Assembly (NCBI GenBank): GCA_049509915.1
Contig: JBEKZL010000075.1
Location: forward strand, 1-25,646
Source: JBEKYD01 sp049509915
GTDB taxonomy: Bacteria > Acidobacteriota > Terriglobia > Bryobacterales > Bryobacteraceae
DNA length: 25,646 bases
Direction of reading: 5' to 3'
Below, one piece after another: positions 6,885 through 14,265 of this stretch (positions are counted from its first letter, which is position 1; the number at the start of each line of letters is the position of its first letter). The position numbers and the translations under genes were made by a program. The notes beneath the pieces were generated by a model. It ran no database searches. It saw nothing but the letters and a program-made list of their open reading frames with translations, and had not been told where the DNA came from.

Positions 6885-9542
6885 CTATTCGTGCCGCAGC
6901 GCCACTAGCGGCTCCGTTCCAGACGCGCGGCGCGCGGGCAGCCAGCAGGCCAGCAACCCGACCGCCGCAAGAAACAGCGGCACCATGGTAAAGATCACCC
7001 AATCGTGGGGAGGCACGCCGTATAGAACCCTGGTGAAGAGCTTCGTCAGCACCCATGCAGCGGCAAGTCCGGGCACCATCGCGATCGCCGTCAGCGCCAT
7101 TCCCTGCCGAACGATGAGCCGCTCGACGCCGCCGATCTGCGCCCCCAGCGCCAGGCGGATACCGATCTCGCGAGTGCGGCGGCTCACCCAGTAGTTCATT
7201 ACCCCATACAGCCCCACCGCCGCCAGCGATAGTCCCAACAATCCGAAGACGCCGAAAAGCCATCCCGCCAGCCGCGGCAGGAAGAGCGCATCGCGAAGAT
7301 GTTCCTCCATGGTTTCGACGTTGAAAATGGCGAGCGTCGCATCGACCGAGTGAATCTCCCGCCGCACGGCTGCAGCCAGCGCACCGGTTTCGCCCCCGTA
7401 TCGAACCAGCAGCGAATATCCCGTCACGGATGGATCCGGGCTAATGTCCTGCGCCAGAGACCGATAGAGAACCGGGCTCGCCTCTTCGCCCAGCGTCCGC
7501 GATTTGATGTTCTTCACCACGCCGCTAATCCGGTAGGTTCTGCCGCCGCCCGTGACCCGCCGGCCAATCGGATTTTGATTCTTCAACACTTTTTCGACAA
7601 AGGCCTGGTCCACGACCGCCACTCTCGGCCCGGCCGCGCTTTCGCCACCAAAGCCGCCTCCCGCCAGGCGAGGCATTCCCATGGTCTCGAAATAGCCGGG
7701 CCCGACCATGTATAGATCCACGTGCGGATCGGCCCCCAAGTCCGGCTGCCCGGCGAGGTGAAATCCGTCGCGCCGGCCCCCTCCCGATAGCGGCACCGTA
7801 TCGGTATAAGTAGCGGAAACCACGCCCGGAAGCGCGGCCGCGCGCTGGCGCAATTGTTCCAGCAGCAGCACCGTGCGTTCGGCGGTGTAGCCGTGCAGCC
7901 GAGGGTCGACGGACAGGCTCAGGATGCCGCGGGTGCGAAACCCTGCGTCGATTTCCGAGGCGTTCTCCAGGCTCCGCAGGAAAAGGCCGGTCGCGCAGAG
8001 CAGCACCACCGCCATGGCGATCTGCGAAACCACCAGCGCGTTGCGCAAACTCCAGTGGCGGCCGGGCCGCGCCAGCATGTCTTCGCCCTTGATGCCGCTC
8101 GCCATCGGCCGGCGTAGCACCGTCCATGCCGGAGCCAGCCCGAATACAACCCCGGCCGCCACGCTCAGAGCGAAGGCATAGGACAAGACCCTCCAGTCCA
8201 CGCCGACGCTAAGATCCAGGGGCACGGGCGCGGGAAAACGAAAAGCGGCCAGCGCGCTGGTGGCCCAATAAGAAATGGCGACTCCGAGCAGCCCTCCACC
8301 GATTCCCAGCAGCACACTTTCGGTAAGCATCTGCTGTAGCAGGCGGCGGCCGGTGGCGCCCAGGGCGAGCCGTACCGCCATCTCGCGCTGGCACGCCGCG
8401 ACCCGTGCCAGGAACAGATTCGCCACGTTGGCGCAAGCGATCGCGAGAACCAGCAGCGCCACCACCGTAAGCGCCGCCAGAAACATCACCACCGCGGACT
8501 TATCTCTCGGCGGCAGCGAACCGGCCGGCTCGTATCGGAACCCGCCACCCTTTTCCGCTTCGGGATGGGCTTGGGCGAGGCGATGGGAAAGCACGCCCAG
8601 CTCAGCCGCCGCTTCGGCGCGCGTCACGCCGGGCCGCAGGCGGCCAACCACGTTCACCCAATGGTACAAGCGCGAGACCCGGTTGCCGGTATTGGGAAGC
8701 AACTCGTCCATATTGCCGAGCGGAACCCAGAACTGGCAATCCAGAATCAGGTCGAGGCCGCGGAAGGAAACGGGCGCCACTCCAATCACCGTGAAAGGTC
8801 GGCCGGAGAGCGTGACGGTTTTGCCCGCGATCGCCGGATCGCCGCCGAAGCGGCCCTGCCACAGGCGATGGCCCAGCACGATCGCGGGAGCGTTTTCCTC
8901 GTCGCGGCCGAAGCCGCGGCCGAGCGTCATCGCGAGTTGCGCCACCTCGAAGAAGTTCGCGGTGACGGCCTGCCCCCACACCCGTTCCGGTTCGCCGCTG
9001 CCTCCGATCGAGGCGGGCACCAGCTCGTAGTAGCCCGCCACGGCCGAAAACGACCGGGCCTGGTCGCGCACATCGAGGTACAGCGGCCAGGAGAAGTTAT
9101 TGCAGCACTGGCCCCCCTGGTGCGTGGTGTGGAGGCTCAGGAGCGTGCCCGGGTCGCCGACGGAGGGCGGGCGCAGGACGAACCGGCTAACGATCGAAAA
9201 CACGGTGGAATTGGCGGCAATGCCGAGCGCCACCGTCAGCACGGCCGCCGCTGCGAAGGCCGGGGCTTGGCGCAGCGAGCGCAGGGCATATGCCAGGTCC
9301 CGTCCCAGTGAGGCGATGGCCGCGCCCGCGCGCGCATCTCTCACCAGTTCTTTAACCTGCTCGGGAGAATCGAACCGAAGCCGGGCCAGCCGCCGCGCCT
9401 CCCGCTCCGGCACGCCGCGCCCGACTTCACGGTCCACCATGGTCCGATAAAACTCCTGCACCTCCTCGTCCAGCTCCGCTTCCGCTCGACGGCGGCGAAA
9501 CAGCAGCTTCAAAAATGCGCCGTAGCGATGCAGGTTGGACAT
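6885..9542 (-). CDS. Orphan ABC transporter permease of the acidobacterial duplicated type (ADOP)
   Basis: An 885-residue MacB/FtsX-type permease with no ATPase gene beside it. The N-terminus has a cytoplasmic helical extension (AELDEEVQEFY, then RRLARLRF). It is followed by a first transmembrane helix and MacB-like periplasmic domain (about 80-360), a membrane block ending in ANVANLFLARVAACQREMA (about 390-410), and a second periplasmic domain. A final membrane block ends with RRTREIGIRLALGAQ and the C-terminal PARRASGTEPLVALRHE. The two repeated halves match the ADOP pattern known mainly from Acidobacteriota; substrates are unknown. RBS TAGGAG overlaps the stop codon of the PadR gene 10 nt upstream, so the two genes form one transcription unit. 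It runs convergently into the anti-sigma gene with a gap of only 12 bp. Confidence 0.92.
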   Translation of the reverse strand: MSNLHRYGAFLKLLFRRRRAEAELDEEVQEFYRTMVDREVGRGVPEREARRLARLRFDSPEQVKELVRDARAGAAIASLGRDLAYALRSLRQAPAFAAAAVLTVALGIAANSTVFSIVSRFVLRPPSVGDPGTLLSLHTTHQGGQCCNNFSWPLYLDVRDQARSFSAVAGYYELVPASIGGSGEPERVWGQAVTANFFEVAQLAMTLGRGFGRDEENAPAIVLGHRLWQGRFGGDPAIAGKTVTLSGRPFTVIGVAPVSFRGLDLILDCQFWVPLGNMDELLPNTGNRVSRLYHWVNVVGRLRPGVTRAEAAAELGVLSHRLAQAHPEAEKGGGFRYEPAGSLPPRDKSAVVMFLAALTVVALLVLAIACANVANLFLARVAACQREMAVRLALGATGRRLLQQMLTESVLLGIGGGLLGVAISYWATSALAAFRFPAPVPLDLSVGVDWRVLSYAFALSVAAGVVFGLAPAWTVLRRPMASGIKGEDMLARPGRHWSLRNALVVSQIAMAVVLLCATGLFLRSLENASEIDAGFRTRGILSLSVDPRLHGYTAERTVLLLEQLRQRAAALPGVVSATYTDTVPLSGGGRRDGFHLAGQPDLGADPHVDLYMVGPGYFETMGMPRLAGGGFGGESAAGPRVAVVDQAFVEKVLKNQNPIGRRVTGGGRTYRISGVVKNIKSRTLGEEASPVLYRSLAQDISPDPSVTGYSLLVRYGGETGALAAAVRREIHSVDATLAIFNVETMEEHLRDALFLPRLAGWLFGVFGLLGLSLAAVGLYGVMNYWVSRRTREIGIRLALGAQIGGVERLIVRQGMALTAIAMVPGLAAAWVLTKLFTRVLYGVPPHDWVIFTMVPLFLAAVGLLACWLPARRASGTEPLVALRHE

Positions 9543-9552
9543 GCTATATCTC

Positions 9553-9876
9553 CTAGGCGAGCACCCGGTTCATCGCGGTGAGAACCTTCTTCCAGTTGCG
9601 CTTCTCCTGGCTGAGCTGCCCGCGCCCGGCTGCTGTAAGCGTGTACGTCTTCACCCGCCGTTTGTTCCCCGTTTCGTTCCACTCACCGGAAACCCATCCT
9701 TTCTCGGCCAGCCGGTGGAGCGCCGGGAAGAGAGATCCCGGACCGACGGCGAAGACCCCACGCGTCACCTGCGCGATCCGGTCGGAGACTCCAACCCCGT
9801 GCAAAGGGCCGCATTCGAGCGTCCGAAGAATCAGCAGGTCCAGCGTGCCTTGTAATAACTCGGCGGGTTTGGCCAC
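9553..9876 (-). CDS. PadR-family transcriptional regulator (acidobacterial ADOP-associated)
   Basis: A 107-residue winged-helix repressor-type protein. The opening AKPAELLQGTLDLLILRTLECGPLHGVGVSDRI and the wing region VGPGSLFPALHRLAEKGWVSGEW, then KTYTLTAAGRGQL, are characteristic of PadR proteins paired with ADOP permeases. I chose the GTG at 9876 because the protein then begins exactly where the family does. A longer open frame reaches 10005, but it would start upstream of a near-consensus promoter and adds non-family sequence. It presumably represses itself and the downstream permease, with release by an unknown ligand. The palindrome between its -35 and -10 is the likely binding site. Confidence 0.92.
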   Translation of the reverse strand: MAKPAELLQGTLDLLILRTLECGPLHGVGVSDRIAQVTRGVFAVGPGSLFPALHRLAEKGWVSGEWNETGNKRRVKTYTLTAAGRGQLSQEKRNWKKVLTAMNRVLA

Positions 9877-9882
9877 GGCGGC

Positions 9883-9912
9883 ATTATATCGATCGTCGAT
9901 ATCGGATGTCAA
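9883..9912 (-). promoter_or_regulatory. Near-consensus sigma-70 promoter of padR
   Basis: On the minus strand, TTGACA (9912-9907) and TATAAT (9888-9883) are separated by 18 bp. Both hexamers match the housekeeping consensus exactly. Only 6 nt (GCCGCC) separate the -10 from the GTG start codon, so transcription should begin at or next to the start codon, giving a leaderless message. Confidence 0.8.
9886..9902. promoter_or_regulatory. Palindromic operator candidate for PadR
   Basis: The sequence atatcga-tcg-tcgatat has perfect 7-bp arms around a 3-bp centre. It occupies the spacer between the -35 and -10 and touches the -10. That placement is expected for a repressor site, and PadR proteins bind palindromes as dimers. 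Binding itself is inferred. Confidence 0.6.
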
Positions 9913-9980
9913 TATATATCGGTCAGGCATGACATCCGCAACGGATGGGCAAGGAGTAGCGCTCCCGTCTCGCATCACGC

Positions 9981-9986
9981 TACAAT
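9981..9986 (+). promoter_or_regulatory. -10 element candidate for the TlpA-like gene
   Basis: TACAAT lies 19 nt before the ATG at 10006, in the gap shared with the divergent padR promoter. No good -35 hexamer was found 16-18 bp upstream, so the assignment is tentative. Confidence 0.35.
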
Positions 9987-10005
9987 CGGGACAGAAAAGC
10001 TCCAT

Positions 10006-10524
10006 ATGAATAAGACACGTGTGGACCGGTCCCTGCAGGTGGGCATTTTTCTGCTTCTGGCCGCTTTTGTTTACAGCATCTACGCGGGCATCGAGCAGCG
10101 CGTCATCGCTCAGGGCGACAAGGCTCCGGGCTTCCGCATCACCGCCGACAACGGCCGCACCCTCACTCTCCCCGATTTCGGCGGCAAATTATTGGTGTTG
10201 AATTTCTGGGCCTCCTGGTGCCCTCCCTGTGTCGAGGAAACCCCTTCCCTCAGCCGCTTCGCCAGCGAGTACGCCCATCGCGGCGTGGTGGTGCTGGCGG
10301 TCAGCGTCGATCACAACGCCAATGCCTACCGCGCCTTCCTCGACAAGTACAAGCCCGCTTTCCTCACCGCCCGCGACTTGTCCCTGCACGAACAGTTCGG
10401 CACTTTCATGTATCCGGAAACCTATGTGATCGACACCAAGGGTAAAGTGGTACTCAAGATTGCCGAAGGCGCCGATTGGACCGATGCCAGGCTCACCCAG
10501 GCGATCGATTCTCTGCTCCTGTGA
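10006..10524 (+). CDS. Membrane-tethered TlpA/ResA-like thioredoxin
   Basis: A thiol-disulfide oxidoreductase acting on the outer face of the cytoplasmic membrane. Residues 11-29 (VGIFLLLAAFVYSIYAG) form an uncleaved signal anchor. The AhpC/TSA-Redoxin-like domain follows, with FWASWCPPC placing the redox pair at C72 and C75, and the cis-proline loop in MYPETYVID near residue 140. The 172-residue length is typical. TlpA/ResA proteins usually reduce disulfides in apocytochromes or cuproproteins; no cytochrome maturation gene is adjacent, so the partner is unknown. It leads a same-strand run with a TPR protein and two small exported proteins, although a 58-bp gap with its own promoter-like box separates it from them. 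Confidence 0.88.
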   Translation: MNKTRVDRSLQVGIFLLLAAFVYSIYAGIEQRVIAQGDKAPGFRITADNGRTLTLPDFGGKLLVLNFWASWCPPCVEETPSLSRFASEYAHRGVVVLAVSVDHNANAYRAFLDKYKPAFLTARDLSLHEQFGTFMYPETYVIDTKGKVVLKIAEGADWTDARLTQAIDSLLL

Positions 10525-10570
10525 CCCTCCGCGTCCGGATCCCTTCAGCACTCCGCTCGTCGCCGTGCTT

Positions 10571-10576
10571 TAAGAT
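10571..10576 (+). promoter_or_regulatory. -10 element for a leaderless TPR message
   Basis: TAAGAT lies 6 nt (gggaac) before the ATG at 10583. This matches the distance from -10 to start codon seen for padR, and it implies little or no leader. No strong -35 was found. No convincing Shine-Dalgarno at normal spacing is present, which fits a leaderless start. Confidence 0.4.
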
Positions 10577-10582
10577 GGGAAC

Positions 10583-11794
10583 ATGTGGGCCTTACTGCCG
10601 GCGCTGTTCTTGTTCCAGGCAGCCGATCCTGCCGCCGACGGTCTGAAAGCCCTGGACGCAGCCAGGTACTTCGATGCCGCCGCGGCTTTCGAAAAAGTCA
10701 TCGCGGCCGATCCGGCCGACTTCAGCGCCCACTTCAATCTCGCCCTGGCCTACGGCTTTCTCAACCGCGATGCCGACGCCATCGCGCAATATCGAAAGAC
10801 CCTCGAGCTGAGACCCAGCCTCTATGAAGCCGAATTGAATTGCGGCATGCTGCTGCTGCGGCAGAAGAACCCCGCCGAAGCCGCGGCCCTGCTGGAGGAC
10901 GCGGCCCGCCAGAAGCCTGCCGAATATCGCCCGCGCTACTACCTGGCCGAGGCGCAGTTCGCGCTGGGCGCCTGGGAGAAGGCCGAAGCCTTGTACGGCC
11001 AGGCCCTGGCCGCCAATCCCAAATCGGGCGGTGCGGAACTGGGGCTGGGACGGGCCCTCGCCCGGCAGGGGAAACTCGCCGAAGCCGAGCCCCACTATCG
11101 CCGCGCCGGCGAAATCGACGCGCGTGACCGCGACTGGCTGCTGGAACTCGCCGAACTCTATGAAGAGAGCCACCAGCCTGGCCGGGCGCTGGCCATCTAC
11201 CAGGAATTTCCCCAAGATCCCCAAGCCCAGGCCCACGCCGGCCAGCTCATGCTCGATAGCCACCAGTACGCCGACGCGATTCCGCGCCTCGAAGCTGCCT
11301 TTGCCGCCGAACCCGGGCAGGCGAACCGCGTCGCCCTGGCCATGGCCTATCTCTTCGCCGGCCAACTCCCCAAGGCGCTTCCCCTCATGGCCGACGCCGT
11401 CGGCGCCGACCCTTCCAACTTTCAGACCCGCATCATGTACGCACGCGCCTTGCGCGACGCGCGCCAGTTTCCGGCCGCCGCCGATCAGTTCTCCGAAGCC
11501 GTCAAACTCAAGCCGGCCGATGCCGCCGCCTGGCGCGAGCTCGCCGACATGCACTACATGGCCGGAAACCTCCCTCTCGCCCTGGACGATTTCGACAAGG
11601 CCCGCCAGTTGGGCGAGGATACCGCCGGCGTCTGTTTCATGCGCGCCATCATCCTCGACAAGCTCCGCCAGTTAAAGCCCGCCCTGGAAGCCTATACCCG
11701 CTTCCTTTCCATGAGCCAGGGCCAACACCCCGACCAGGAATTTCAGGCCCGCCAGCGCGCCCGCATCATTCGCCTGGAGCTCGAAAAGCGATGA
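10583..11794 (+). CDS. Exported TPR-repeat protein
   Basis: A 403-residue protein with a short hydrophobic N-terminus (MWALLPALFLFQAA) that could be a signal peptide, followed almost entirely by tetratricopeptide repeats. Repeats are visible from about residue 20 onward. Examples are YFDAAAAFEKVIAADPADF, NRDADAIAQYRKTLELRP, NPAEAAALLEDAARQKPAEY, AWEKAEALYGQALAANP, KLAEAEPHYRRAGEI and NLPLALDDFDKARQLG. TPR superhelices bind partner proteins. Its stop overlaps the next gene's start (ATGA at 11791-11794), so it probably works with the two small exported proteins that follow. The specific role is unknown. Confidence 0.85.
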   Translation: MWALLPALFLFQAADPAADGLKALDAARYFDAAAAFEKVIAADPADFSAHFNLALAYGFLNRDADAIAQYRKTLELRPSLYEAELNCGMLLLRQKNPAEAAALLEDAARQKPAEYRPRYYLAEAQFALGAWEKAEALYGQALAANPKSGGAELGLGRALARQGKLAEAEPHYRRAGEIDARDRDWLLELAELYEESHQPGRALAIYQEFPQDPQAQAHAGQLMLDSHQYADAIPRLEAAFAAEPGQANRVALAMAYLFAGQLPKALPLMADAVGADPSNFQTRIMYARALRDARQFPAAADQFSEAVKLKPADAAAWRELADMHYMAGNLPLALDDFDKARQLGEDTAGVCFMRAIILDKLRQLKPALEAYTRFLSMSQGQHPDQEFQARQRARIIRLELEKR

Positions 11795-12243
11795 TCCGCA
11801 CCAGGGCAGCGGCTTTCCTGAGTTCGATCCTGCTGGCGTGCTGCGCCGCTCCCGCGTGGGCCGATCTCGCCCGCGCCCGCGCCGAACCAAACCTCGATCG
11901 GCGCGCCAAGCTGGCGCTCGACAATGCCGCCGCCGCTCTCACCGCCGCTCGCCATTCTTACGAGAACGGCGATATTCAAACTGCGAGTGCGCTTTCCGCC
12001 GAAATCGGCGATTCGGTCACATTGGCTTATGACTCGCTGGTATCGACCGGCAAGGACCCCCGCAAGAGCCCGCGCTGGTTCAAGTACGCCGAAATCCAAA
12101 CCCGCGACCTGCTCCGCCGCCTGGAAACCTTTGACCTCGATATGAACGCCACCGACCGCTCGTTGTTGGGTAAAGTGAAAGAGACGGTGCTGGAGGTGCA
12201 TGAACATCTCCTCCAGGGCCTGATGGAGGGTAAACCGAAATGA
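11791..12243 (+). CDS. Small exported helical protein of unknown function (A)
   Basis: A 150-residue protein. Residues 1-25 form a clear Sec signal peptide with cleavage expected after AWA (LLACCAAPAWA-DLARA). The mature part is predicted to be mostly helical, with EPNLDRRAKLALDNAAAAL, an aspartate/leucine-rich middle and LLRRLETFDLDMNATDRSLL, then VKETVLEVHEHLLQ. No known domain is recognised. Its start overlaps the TPR gene's stop and its stop overlaps the next start (ATGA at 12240-12243). It shares a loose pattern with its downstream neighbour (EPN-x(1,2)-R near the N-terminus, LR-x-(I/L)-x-T mid-protein), so the two may be diverged duplicates. Confidence 0.75.
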   Translation: MIRTRAAAFLSSILLACCAAPAWADLARARAEPNLDRRAKLALDNAAAALTAARHSYENGDIQTASALSAEIGDSVTLAYDSLVSTGKDPRKSPRWFKYAEIQTRDLLRRLETFDLDMNATDRSLLGKVKETVLEVHEHLLQGLMEGKPK

Positions 12244-12875
12244 AGACCCTCGCTGTTTTCTTCTCGCTGGCCGCCGCCGCGATGTTCGCGCAGCAATCCC
12301 GCGATTACCTCAGCGTCGACGAAGCCGATCAGATCCGCGCCGCCCAGGAGCCCAACGCCCGCCTGGAACTCTATGCCCGCTTCGCGCGCGCACGCATCGA
12401 CCTGGTTAAGAACCTCTTGTCGCACGACAAGCCCGGACGCTCCATCCTGATCCATAACGCGCTCGAAGACTACGGCCGAATCCTCGATGCCGTCGACAAC
12501 GTGGTTGACGACGCGCTCATGCACAAGAGAGACGTAGCCCCCGGCCTCAACGCCGTTTCCAACCAGGAAATCGCCATCAGCGGCATGTTGCGTAAGATCC
12601 AGACGAGCCAGCCCAAGGACCTCGACCGCTACGATTTCGTCCTCCGCGACGCCATCTCCGGCACCGAAGACAGTATTGCCATGGCCCGCGAAGATCTCGG
12701 CGACCGCGCCCTGGACCTGGAACAGCGGCAAAAGGAAGAGAAGAAGGAAATCCAGGCCAATAAATCCGACACCCAAAAAGCCGCCGACGGATCCCAGACC
12801 GTCCAGGATCAACCCAAGCCGCCGACCCTCTATCGCCCCGGCGAAAAAAAGGACGACGGCACTGGCGGGCACTAA
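12240..12875 (+). CDS. Exported helical protein of unknown function (B)
   Basis: A 211-residue protein with a signal peptide (MKTLAVFFSLAAAAMFAQQ; cleavage probably after MFA). The mature region is helical: EPNARLELYARFARARIDLVKNLL, a conserved-looking NALEDYGRILDAVDNVVDDAL, then ISGMLRKIQT and AISGTEDSIAMAREDL. The last 60 residues are charged and low in complexity (KEEKKE, then PKPPTLYRPGEKKDD), probably disordered. It is the last gene of the TPR run and is joined to protein A by ATGA. No known domain is recognised. The pairing with A and the TPR protein suggests an envelope complex, which is inference only. Confidence 0.75.
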   Translation: MKTLAVFFSLAAAAMFAQQSRDYLSVDEADQIRAAQEPNARLELYARFARARIDLVKNLLSHDKPGRSILIHNALEDYGRILDAVDNVVDDALMHKRDVAPGLNAVSNQEIAISGMLRKIQTSQPKDLDRYDFVLRDAISGTEDSIAMAREDLGDRALDLEQRQKEEKKEIQANKSDTQKAADGSQTVQDQPKPPTLYRPGEKKDDGTGGH

Positions 12876-12897
12876 AGAGCCGGCGCGCCCTTAGCCG

Positions 12898-12957
12898 CTA
12901 CTCCATCCGCAACGCCTCGACCGGGCTCACCGATGCCCGCTTTCGTCCCCGCCCGTG
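12898..12957 (-). pseudogene. Relic of an ABC permease C-terminus
   Basis: Read on the minus strand, this stretch encodes GRGRKRASVSPVEALRME followed by TAG at 12900-12898. That is the standard ending of MacB/ADOP-type permeases; the intact permease in this window ends PARRASGTEPLVALRHE. Nothing upstream in this frame resembles a permease, and the stretch overlaps the last codons of the NADH dehydrogenase gene in another frame. It therefore looks like the leftover end of a deleted or replaced permease gene. Confidence 0.55.
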
Positions 12958-14213
12958 ATCAGCCGCGCGCCGCGATTCCGGGTGATGTAGTTGTAAACCC
13001 ACTCAACGAAAATCAGCAGCCGGTTTTCGAACTCCACAATATACATCAGGTGTACGAACACCCATAGGAACCACGCCGGAAAGCCGGCCACGTGGATAAA
13101 GCCGAAATCCGCCACGGCTCGATTGCGGCCCACCGTCGCCAGGTTGCCCTTATTGAAGTAGTGGAACGGCCCCACGCTGCCGCCGCGCAACTTCCGGCGG
13201 ATCAGGTTGGCCACGTAGCGGCCCTGCTGCATGGCCACCGGCGCCACACCGGGCAGCGGTTTGCCGCCCTGATGGGTGAAGCTGGCCAGGTCGCCAATCA
13301 CGTGGATCTCGGCATGGCCAGGCAGGCTCAGGTCCGGCGCCACCATCACTCGCCCGGCGCGGTCCACCGCCACGCCGGTGCGCTCGGCCAACTTCTGCCC
13401 CAGGCTGGAAGCCCTCACGCCGGCGGCCCAAAGCACCGTGCGCGCCGGCAATCGCTCGCTGTCAGTCCGGCCAGTATGTTGTATTGTCACGCTCTCGGGG
13501 TCGATCGCCGTCACCCGCGCGCTCAGGCGCAGGGTGACCTTAAGATCATCCAGTTGGCGGGCGGCTTCGCGCGATAGGTCCGCGGGAAACGACGGCAGCA
13601 GCCGATCCTCCCCCTCCACTAGGATGATGCGCGATTCAGTGGGGTCGATGTGCCGGAAATCGTGACGGAGCGTATCGTTGGCGATCTCGCCCAGCGCGCC
13701 CGCCAGTTCCACGCCGGTGGCGCCCCCGCCCACGATCACGAACGTCAGCCACGCCTGGCGCCGCGCTGCGTCGGGCTCCCGTTCGGCCCGCTCGAAGGCT
13801 TCGAGCACACGCCCGCGAATCGCGGTGGCATCCTCGATGGTTTTCAAACCCGGCGCCAGCGGAGCCCATTCGTCATGGCCAAAATAATGGTCGGTGGCGC
13901 CGGCCGCGACGATCAGGTCGTCGTACGGAACCGCACCATCCTTGAGGATCACCCTCCGGCCGGAGACATCGAAATCCACCACCTCGGCCAGCAGTACTTC
14001 GGCATTGCGCTGCCGGCTCAGCACGGCGCGCAGCGGCGAGGCAATCTCACCCGGCGAAAGCCCGCCCGTGGCCACCTGGTACAACAAGGGCTGGAACAGA
14101 TGGAAATTCCGCCTGTCCACAAGGGTCAGCTCAACCGGCGCCTTCCGCAGCGCCTTGGCGGCGTACAGCCCGCCGAAGCCGCCGCCCACGATCACTACGC
14201 GATGTCGCTCCAT
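12927..14213 (-). CDS. ndh: Type II NADH dehydrogenase (NDH-2)
   Basis: Single-subunit, non-proton-pumping NADH:quinone oxidoreductase on the inner face of the membrane. The FAD-binding Rossmann motif is VVIVGGGFGGLYAAKAL (6-22) and the NADH-binding motif is FVIVGGGATGVELAGAL (about 158-174). The region HVIGDLASF (about 310) contacts FAD. VAPVAMQQGRYVANLI (about 326-341) is a family signature. The C-terminus has hydrophobic helices (FPAWFLWVFVHLMYIVEFENRLLIFVEWVYNYI) for membrane attachment. The 428-residue length is normal. The last residues (GGDESGHR) appear to be read out of the permease relic in a different frame, so the native stop may have been replaced. Confidence 0.92.
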   Translation of the reverse strand: MERHRVVIVGGGFGGLYAAKALRKAPVELTLVDRRNFHLFQPLLYQVATGGLSPGEIASPLRAVLSRQRNAEVLLAEVVDFDVSGRRVILKDGAVPYDDLIVAAGATDHYFGHDEWAPLAPGLKTIEDATAIRGRVLEAFERAEREPDAARRQAWLTFVIVGGGATGVELAGALGEIANDTLRHDFRHIDPTESRIILVEGEDRLLPSFPADLSREAARQLDDLKVTLRLSARVTAIDPESVTIQHTGRTDSERLPARTVLWAAGVRASSLGQKLAERTGVAVDRAGRVMVAPDLSLPGHAEIHVIGDLASFTHQGGKPLPGVAPVAMQQGRYVANLIRRKLRGGSVGPFHYFNKGNLATVGRNRAVADFGFIHVAGFPAWFLWVFVHLMYIVEFENRLLIFVEWVYNYITRNRGARLITGGDESGHR

Positions 14214-14265
14214 CTGCCGATTGGATGCGGAGCCCCATGCCCTGGATCCAATGGGGTCCCGCTGC

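Noticed and set aside
6439..7263. Minus-strand frame of 274 codons spanning the convergent junction
   Set aside because: It straddles the ends of two convincing genes and has no domain; typical chance frame in GC-rich DNA.
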